This document shows, piece after piece, positions 56,722 through 64,000 of a stretch of DNA of 64,000 bases (position 1 is the first letter of the stretch; each line of letters begins with the position of its first letter). Source of the stretch: Amia ocellicauda (Eukaryota; Chordata; Actinopteri; Amiiformes; Amiidae). Below the pieces are notes generated by a model that was not told where the DNA came from, did not search any database, and worked only from the letters and a program-made list of their open reading frames with translations. The DNA lies in the NCBI RefSeq assembly GCF_036373705.1, contig NW_027102719.1:86207-150206 (forward strand), written 5' to 3'. The position numbers and the translations under genes are program-made.

Positions 56722-57750
56722 CAGGAGCGTAGCCATGGGTGGGCCTGGGTGGGCCTGGGTGGGCCATGGCCCACCTACTTACCTCTCAGGTCCACCCAAT
56801 CAGAGAGTGTAAAATTTCTCCCGCGTGTTAAAAAAACATTATAAATATAAGATTCTGAAGCAATAACGTGTTTCGGCAAATCACAGGCTTTATTCCAAAG
56901 CATGGGGGCTGGTTCTTTTCAAACTAATGGTTACATTTTGGCTAAGTTATGCACAAGTAGGTTATAACTGGCTGTGGTAAATGTTTTTTACCTAGTGCAT
57001 CACACCATGACAACTGAACAAATGTAGTTGTGAACGGAGTTCCTACAAATGGTGAAACAAAATTATTTGTTGAATTATTTCAAAAGACGAGAAGAGAACT
57101 ATCAGAACAGCACATTACACAACCTGATAAATCACCAACTGCATCGGAAGAAACCAATATAAGCACTGCTTTGCATCCACAGGCCAGTGTTGAATTCGGT
57201 AAGGAAACATTTTACTGTCCCTCGGATTTATAAGGAATAGATGAGTTACCTACACGGCCCAAATTGCAGGCATTTGCTTTAATTTGTGTTAAATCCCAAA
57301 GTTTTTCATCACAGCGGTGGTATGAGAAGTATCGCTGGATGGAATACAGCATAGCCAGAAATGCAATTATCTGTAGATATGCAGGCATTTGTTCTGATTC
57401 CCACACCGAAGAAACATTCACTAAAAATGGTTTTAAAGATTTTAAGCATTTGAATCAGAGCCGTTCAAAACATGAAGCAAGCAATTGGTACTGTCCATCC
57501 GAAGGTTACAGACAAAGCCACACAGAAACATTTTTAATTGGTTAAATCGGGATTCCAGGAAGGCTTATTTGAGAGGAATTGTGATTAAAGCTGTGACTGA
57601 CATTCTGATGTACTGCACAAAGCAGTGAATTCCAATCAGGGGTCTCAGAGAAGCTCTAAATAAAGGACATTTCTCTGAGCTATTTAAAGTAAACATGATA
57701 GTGAAATACAAACCTGTGTTGAAGAACTCCGCAAAAATGCAACACTATGA
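56722..57750 (+). pseudogene. hAT/ZMYM1-type transposase fragment, copy B
   Basis: The counterpart of 20,842-21,870 with the same TTF-type zinc-finger sequence and stops. The sequence between the Tc1 element and this one (55,814-56,721) has no recognisable gene. Confidence 0.6.
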
Positions 57751-57892
57751 GCCCTGATACTCCAAAAGATCTACTGCTTTACCATCACGCACACCTCATC
57801 ACAGGGTACATTTCATGACCAGCATCAGTTCAGTATAGACCAGTGTCTCTATGGTTACCTTGTCCCAGTACAGACCAGTGTGTCTCTATGGC

Positions 57893-57956
<64 letters not shown>
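57893..57956. repeat. (TTA)n microsatellite, copy B
   Basis: A pure tract of about 64 bp; the copy A tract is about 43 bp with one interruption. Minisatellite units flank it at 57,835-57,885 and 58,297-58,462. Confidence 0.95.
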
Positions 57957-58469
57957 TCTTGGCAGATGCCCTTATCCAGTGCTATACAAATTGCAAGAAT
58001 ACAGTTAAGGCATCAAATATTACAAATACAAATTTACATTGTACAAAGCAATTCAAAATATAATACATTTTACAACTTCCAATTTACACAGGTAAGTACA
58101 GTAAGTGAGGTCATACATCCTGGAACGTAAAAGCTAAGTGGTGTCAAGATGTAAGGTCACAGTCAAGGGTTACGGGAAAGGGAGCAAGGGGGAAATCAAT
58201 CAATAATACAAGTATTAGTAACACAAGAAGCATGATCAAATGCTGTGAAGTGTTATCTTCCAGGGAATAAAAGGACTAATACGTAATATTACTAATGGTT
58301 ACCTATGTAGAAGCCCCAGTATAGAACAGTGTCTCTATGGTTACCTATGTAGAAGCCCCAGTATAGAACAGTGTGTCTCTATGGTTACCTAATCCCAGTA
58401 TAGACCAGTGTGTCTCTATGGTTAGCTATATAGAAGCCCCAGTACAGAACAGTGCGTCTCTGTGTGTAG

Positions 58470-58645
58470 AGTCACAAACACACAGATGGAAAATATTCTA
58501 GAACCAGAGGGAATTCTAGATGGGCAGGAACCAGAACCCTTGGATGATCTAGAGCTAGAGAGGGAGGATTCCCCTGTTGTGAGACGCTCCTAGAGACATA
58601 ACAAGGGTACACTTCCAGTAAGCTTAATAGAAGGGTATTTACAAA
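58470..58645 (+). pseudogene. C-terminal end of second Ty3/Gypsy pol, copy B
   Basis: Frame MENILEPEGILDGQEPEPLD, then EDSPVVRRS and a stop, slightly longer than in copy A. Confidence 0.5.
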
Positions 58646-58764
58646 AAATATGCAGTGTTTTGTCATTATAGATCACAGACCCCTTAAAAGGTATCCTGAA
58701 ATTGCCTGGAATGTTTTGATATATAACCTGTATTAATTCAGCAGGTTTTCAACAGGGGGGATAC

Positions 58765-59159
58765 TGTAAGGGATACTACTTTGTTCAGAATACGGTATTG
58801 TTACATTAAGATCACCAGAGAGGTCTAATGTAATGGATGGCTTCGCAAACCAACTGAATTACTGAATCGCCTAACCTGCTGTCCAATCGGAATGTAGCTT
58901 TCTCGAGAAAAAGGGTGGGCTGTAGTTCGGGAAGAGTAGTTGCCATGATTAGTTGAGTGTGCTAATTGGAGCTGTGTAGTGTGCAGAGGAAATAAACATG
59001 TTTTTTATATGAAAACAATGAACTTTGTTTTTGAACACTGGCCTGGAATTGTGTTTCTTTTCAAGTTTTTTTTTAGAAGAGACTGTTCTAGGTGCAAAGT
59101 GAACTGGACCCGTGTGACACGCAGTTAAGGAGAGCCCGTGTTGAACTAAGATGACTACA
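58765..59159 (+). repeat. LTR of second Ty3/Gypsy element, copy B
   Basis: Polypurine tract then TGTAAGGGATACT; tentative end ACTACA, 395 bp as in copy A. Confidence 0.5.
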
Positions 59160-60386
59160 GTGAGATTTCCTGGACAAAGATCGGGCAAAGGATAGCGCAG
59201 GGTGCACCTGCACCTGAGTTTTTGTCAAAAAGCATTGTGATCAGAGAAGGTAAAAAGGGAAAAACGCAAGTCAGCAGCAATAGCATTTTCTTTCTTTGAA
59301 GCATAGCATGACCATAGTTTTTCTATTGTATAAGTATCTTGGTGTAGGGGTGTCTCGCCTGTCCTGTAAGATTCGGGAGGGTAGGAATAGTTTAGTTATC
59401 CTCTCTGTTTACTTTTTGTGTGCCCCATTACTGTTAGTTCAGGTAGCCATTGTGAATTTAAATCTTGAACCCTACTTTGCCAAATTAGGTCACAGCTATA
59501 CTTCAGTATGTAAAAAAATATATAACGCAGGATGGGCACATACCTCAAATTTGGGGGGTATAGGGACGAACTGTGTTGGGGGCGCGGACTTAGATCCTTT
59601 AGTTTCTCATCCATCCAAGATATCTAGCTTAGAACCCCTACAACAGCAGGACATTTACAAACTCCTCGTTACATATGGTTACCTATGTAGAAGCCCCAGT
59701 ATAGACCTGATGCTGATGAAGTGAGGTCCGGGGGGGCTGGGGGGCTGGGGGGCTGCGAAAGTGAGGTCCGGTGGGGTCCAGGTTTCCTTCTTTGTTACCA
59801 TCACTTACAAAGTGATCAAACACAAAGGCTTCTCTGACATTGTGAAAGTGTTTGCCCAAATCAGTAGGCAGTGGGTCCTCAGCCAGTCCAGGTTCAATCA
59901 CAAAATTAGGGTTCTCAGTAACAGTCCAAATCAAAAACGCAAGCAATCCTTAAAATATATATATATTATCACAGTCAAAACCACCACAATCTTTCTACCC
60001 AACAAACAAGGAGAGCGAGGTAGGTCCTTATATAGTAAGTTTTAGAACAGTGGGCAATTTAAGATGGTTCTTGTGATATATCCTTCCCAACAAGAGCGCA
60101 GGACTAGGACACTGTCTTGTATGAGTGTCTGTTAGGTGGATGAGGAACTCATTGGCTGAGATTCAGATAATTATTACAAAATAAAATAGTAACCCCAGTA
60201 TAGGACAGTGTCTCTCTATGGCTACCTGGTCCCAGTATAGAACCGTGTGTCTCTATGGTTACCTCTTTCGTATGCCCAGTATAGACCAGTGTGTCTCTAT
60301 GGTTACCTATGTAGTAGGACCAGTATAGACCAGTGTGTTTCTATGGTTACCTAATCCCAGTTTAGAACCACGTGTCTCTATGGTTA
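59160..60386. other. Unassigned, with extra minisatellite units
   Basis: A 142-codon frame (59,296-59,724) has no recognised domain; in copy A it is shorter because of an extra A near 23,598. Five irregular minisatellite units lie at 60,187-60,386 and are absent from copy A. Confidence 0.5.
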
Positions 60387-61645
60387 CAGGGCTCTACGTT
60401 TACTTTTTTCCTCAGGAGCACTGTGACCCTAAATTGAAAACAATGTAGGGGCACAGTCCAAAATTTAGGGTCACAAACAATTAGTGGTACATCATCATAA
60501 ATGGTTCATATTTAATGCTAAAATGAAAAACAAATGTAACAATGTGCAAGACATTTAAATACAGTGCTGTACAGTGGAGCCTCGAGAGAGCAGAAGATCA
60601 CAACAATATTAATATGAATACTTCACGCACTGCGCAGTTGGCGCCCCTTCCTCAGATTCTGTTGACTCTTCTGGAGAAGCAGCTCGGCCGACGTGACTTG
60701 TTTGCTGTCCAATGGCATCAGTCAAATATATTTTAAAACACACCCTCCCTTTCCGTAATTGCTTCTGAAAATGCTGCAGCAGCGGCTCTATTTTTCAGCA
60801 CTTCCAAATCTCACAGCCACTGCAAATCTCGCAGCTGCTGTTTTATTTTATCAGCAGTTGCACTTCAGGGCCACCGTAAGAAACAAACTAGGTGTAGCTC
60901 AAGTAACAGAAAGGTTGAGTACTTGTATGGTTTAAACGGGTCCACTGTGCCATCCTTAATGGACAAGTTTTCGGTCCAGAAATGTACCAGCTGAATGTCT
61001 CCATCCTGCCATCGGCTCCAGTGCGTCTCTTCAGTTTTCTGTGTCATTGTGCCCGCACTGTGTGAGTTCACTCGTGCACATGTTGCAGCAAACTCTTCAG
61101 TGTAAATTCAATGTAAAGTGCTCCTTTACTTTCCACGGGTGTAGCTGTTGCCTCTCTCAAGGTTTTTTCTAGTAGCTGCGCCCCAGGTAGACCCAAGTAA
61201 TCGACGATTAATTACATTTTAAGATTTTATTCGATTTTAATCAACTTTATCGCTAAGTCGTTGGCAGCCCCGCTGTCGCTGAGTACTACTGTATCCGTAA
61301 GTGTGTTTTAATGATGAGGCGGCTAACGCCAGATGGTAGGTGATTGGATGTCGTACCAAATGTACCGCTGCAGCACTGGGTCATGAACGTCATTCACGGT
61401 TCTTGTAGTTTTCATTGCCTTCTCGGTTAATTGCGACAATCAACAACCGAACTACATTTCCCACATATTCTAACGTAATAATGATTAGTGTAAAATATAA
61501 TTATTATCAAAATCCTGTCAATGTAGTATTTACTTATAGAGTTCAAATATTGTATATGCACTGTGCGCCCAAATTGTATTTCACACTCGCACAACATTAT
61601 TTTCACTCACAAATTCGAGCATAACGCTCGCACTGTAGAGCCCTG
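60387..61645. mobile_element. hAT-like element inside the minisatellite, copy B
   Basis: It starts CAGGGCTCTAC and ends GTAGAGCCCTG (with CACT before), and both sides are minisatellite units (GGTTA on each side). No transposase is visible. Copy A keeps only the right two thirds (about 24,264-25,120). The match of ends beyond 11 bp is poor, so the call rests on the termini and the interrupted array. Confidence 0.5.
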
Positions 61646-61946
61646 GGTTACCTATGTAGTAGCCCCATATAGACCAGTGTGTCTCTATGGTTACCTATGT
61701 AGTAGCCCCATATAGACCAGTGTGTCTCTATGGTTACCTATGTAGTGGCCCCAGTATAGACCAGTGTGTCTCCATGGTTACCTATGTAGTAGCCCCAGTA
61801 TAGACTAGTGTGTCTCTATAGTTAACTATGTAGTAGCCCCAGTATAGACCAGTGTGTCTCTATGTTTACCTATGTAGTAGCCCCAGTATAGACCAGTGTG
61901 TCTCCATGGTTACCTATGTAGTAGACCCAGTATAGACCAGTGTGTC
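61646..61946. repeat. 44-bp minisatellite array, seven units, copy B
   Basis: Same units as copy A plus a duplicate of the first unit (CCCCATATAGACCAGTGTGT occurs twice). An inverted single unit follows at about 62,578-62,640. Confidence 0.95.
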
Positions 61947-63489
61947 AGGAAAAGAAAATTGTTGAAAATATTGTCAATTTGTATTATTTAAAACTGTAAC
62001 AAACTTTGTTATTTCTTATTTAATTTGCACTCACTGTCACTCAATGTTTTGTCAATTTGCTGCATCATTCAGGCTTCTAAATGTGCTGTATTTGAACAAT
62101 ACCACTTAAAACACATGAAATACAGAGTATTCAAATTCCAGCTGCCATTTGGCCTGAACTGTAATACTTATTATTAAGAAGTCACACACATTGAGTGACA
62201 TTGCCTTCAAGAATCAAAACATTTCATAAACATGGAACCATCGATCTTCATCGATTTTTACAAATCATTGTTTCATTATCAATTCACATCTGATTCATAT
62301 ACTCCTGAGCATTCTGAGGCACAACGTGAAAAGTAAATTTTAAAATCAAAAGTCTGAGAGCCCTCATTAAAACAACAATCCATTCAACAATAGACTAGTC
62401 ATAGGCAGGACCATACTGGACTAGACCCAAAGAGAAACAGTTCCCACTGACTAGTGACTGACTAATGCAAGCCAGCTTGACTACTGTATAATTAACAGAC
62501 TTCTCACTACGTTTGACACAACATTTGGCACAATGTGACAATTATAAGTCTAACTCTATAATACAGTCCATCTAATAGACCAGAGACACACTGGTCTATA
62601 CTGGGGCTTCTACATAGGTAACCATAGAGACACACTGTTCTACTACAGGGGTCGATCTTAACGCGAGCCCGCTTGCCAATGGCTAGTGCAGCTCGCTGCG
62701 GGCCAGTACAGATTCTCTAGAACTAGTCCGTGTGGCTAGTGCATATTATCTTACGTTTTACAGTTTAAATCTACAGATTTTTCCTCGGTGCGCTATTCGG
62801 TGCGCTAGTTTCACGAATGCGTGCAACTGACAATGTGCCAGCGGTTGCGTTCGGTTTGTGTCCTCCAGCCTAACTCCGGTAGTATTTTATATAGAAATGT
62901 ACTGGAAACGATCGCTACTAGCGCACGTCAAGATGTAATCGAATGTACCACTTGCAGCAGACAACAGAGGCAGTCTGTGGAGTGACCAGAGCATCATTAA
63001 ACGTGAGTATAATCCTAAAACAAAGCCAAAAGACAAGAAAACGTGTGTATCAATCCTTAAATACAGTTGCATAGACCATAAATAAGATACGTTAAAATAC
63101 AAGTAAACGTATAGAGTGATATTGTGCAGTTAGGGATGGGCCATTTGGTATTGGGGGGGGGGTACTGGATTAAACTGAAGAAACCTTGTACATAAATCCT
63201 TTAACACAGTTGCATACACCATAAATAAGCAACACCGTATTTAAGTCAATATATAAGCAAACATATATGATATAGATAGTGACATTATGGAGCTAGGGAT
63301 GGGCCATTTGGTTTGTTGGGCGCTCACTATGGGTCGACCCTGGAGAGCTGTGGTGCAGGTGAGCGTTTCTCTCTCCTTATTTCCCTTTCTTCCTTTTCAC
63401 TCTCGTCCTTTCTTGTGTTTGGTTTAAGCGCAGGGCACCCACCCTGATTTCCAGTAACCATTCTGAACCGTTTTATTTTATTTCTCCAG
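61947..63489. other. No recognisable gene, copy B
   Basis: The counterpart of 25,380-26,957. The 145-bp direct repeats are at about 63,046-63,330. Confidence 0.5.
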
Positions 63490-63559
63490 GTATGGTGAGG
63501 ACAATGACACTTTTAAAGTGGAGAGTTTCCCCAGCAGCGGCGATGATGACAATAACTAA
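63490..63559 (+). other. Candidate terminal exon, copy B
   Basis: The counterpart of 26,958-27,027 with the same acceptor and YGEDNDTFKVESFPSSG ending. The overlapping frame starting MVRTMTLLKW ends at SDYHSGSTSV with a stop near 63,621, inside 44 bp that copy A lacks. The rest to 64,000 is a CA tract and unassigned sequence. Confidence 0.3.
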
Positions 63560-63667
63560 GGAAGTGACGAGTGCCACAGAGAAGGTGACGTCAGACTACC
63601 ACTCGGGCTCCACCTCGGTCTAAGACAGCAGCACCTGGGATGCCCAGCACGCCCCCCCCGCCACCCA

Positions 63668-63700
<33 letters not shown>

Positions 63701-64000
63701 TTGTACCGGTACTGAGCCAGCACTGTCCCCAGTCCCCTGGATCCAGTGATAATATAGAGAGCACAGAATTCAAGTGAGAAAAGTAAATTCGGATAATTGT
63801 GAAAGTCTACAGAAGCCCCCGCACTGCGACTGTCTGTTTACTCTGATGGTGCTCAATTCATGTTGCCGTTCTAGACAAGCGGCCTGTGTCATTAATGCTG
63901 GCTGAACACGGCTGATCGTGGCACAGAGCGCCAGCAATTGTGAAAAGGCACATTAAATCGGTTATGGTTCCTTTCATCGCTTAGCTGGCTTGCCCTGTGT

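Larger units (their letters stand above)
36661..64000. repeat. Segmental duplication, copy B
   Basis: Direct repeat of copy A. The part 36,661-37,853 corresponds to sequence before the window in copy A and is recognised as the outer left palindrome arm. The match runs to the last base of the window, so the far end is not seen. Private events are the DD36E transposon (45,041-46,261), loss of the equivalent of about 12,068-15,001, and a shorter palindrome right arm. Confidence 0.95.

Overview
This window is repeat-rich vertebrate DNA, most likely from a ray-finned fish. The evidence is introns and splice-like signals, intron-bearing nuclear tRNA genes, long CA/GT and AT microsatellites, a broken kappa-type immunoglobulin light-chain V segment, and a fish-typical set of mobile elements: a DIRS tyrosine-recombinase retroelement, a Gmr1-like Ty3/Gypsy element, Tc1/mariner, hAT and LINE fragments. 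No complete host protein gene is recognisable. I cannot name the species.

The layout is dominated by one event. Bases 1-27,430 (copy A) are repeated in the same orientation at 37,854-64,000 (copy B). Copy B also shows the left end of the unit from 36,661, which for copy A lies before the window. Between the copies is a single-copy spacer (27,431-36,660) with a DUF4218-type transposase remnant, the V-kappa pseudogene, a hAT MITE, a 140-bp GT tract, a THAP-domain remnant, an intact tRNA-Arg(TCT) gene and a solo LTR with a perfect 5-bp target duplication.

Each copy has the same order. First comes a large palindrome: arms of about 2.5-3.7 kb around a 3.9-kb centre that holds a decayed DIRS element. 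Next is a non-coding stretch, then a broken Gmr1-like retrotransposon interrupted by a block with tRNA-Ile and tRNA-Leu genes. After that come a LINE fragment, a Tc1 element with about 200-bp terminal repeats and a frameshifted transposase, a hAT/ZMYM-type fragment, a second Ty3/Gypsy remnant (pol end, polypurine tract, LTR), and a 44-bp minisatellite family scattered over several kb.

The two copies can be read against each other. Lesions shared by both (DIRS frameshifts, the RT stop, the Tc1 frameshift) predate the duplication. Private changes came later: a 1,221-bp transposon with an intact 346-residue DD36E transposase sits in copy B while copy A keeps the empty TA site; copy B lost about 2.9 kb of the Gmr1/tRNA block; copy A lacks about 605 bp present in copy B; minisatellite and microsatellite lengths differ. 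The best candidates for something undescribed are the 10.5-kb palindrome, which is flanked in copy B by a 6-bp direct repeat and carries a phase-symmetric candidate exon in each arm, and the tRNA-bearing block inside the retroelement.
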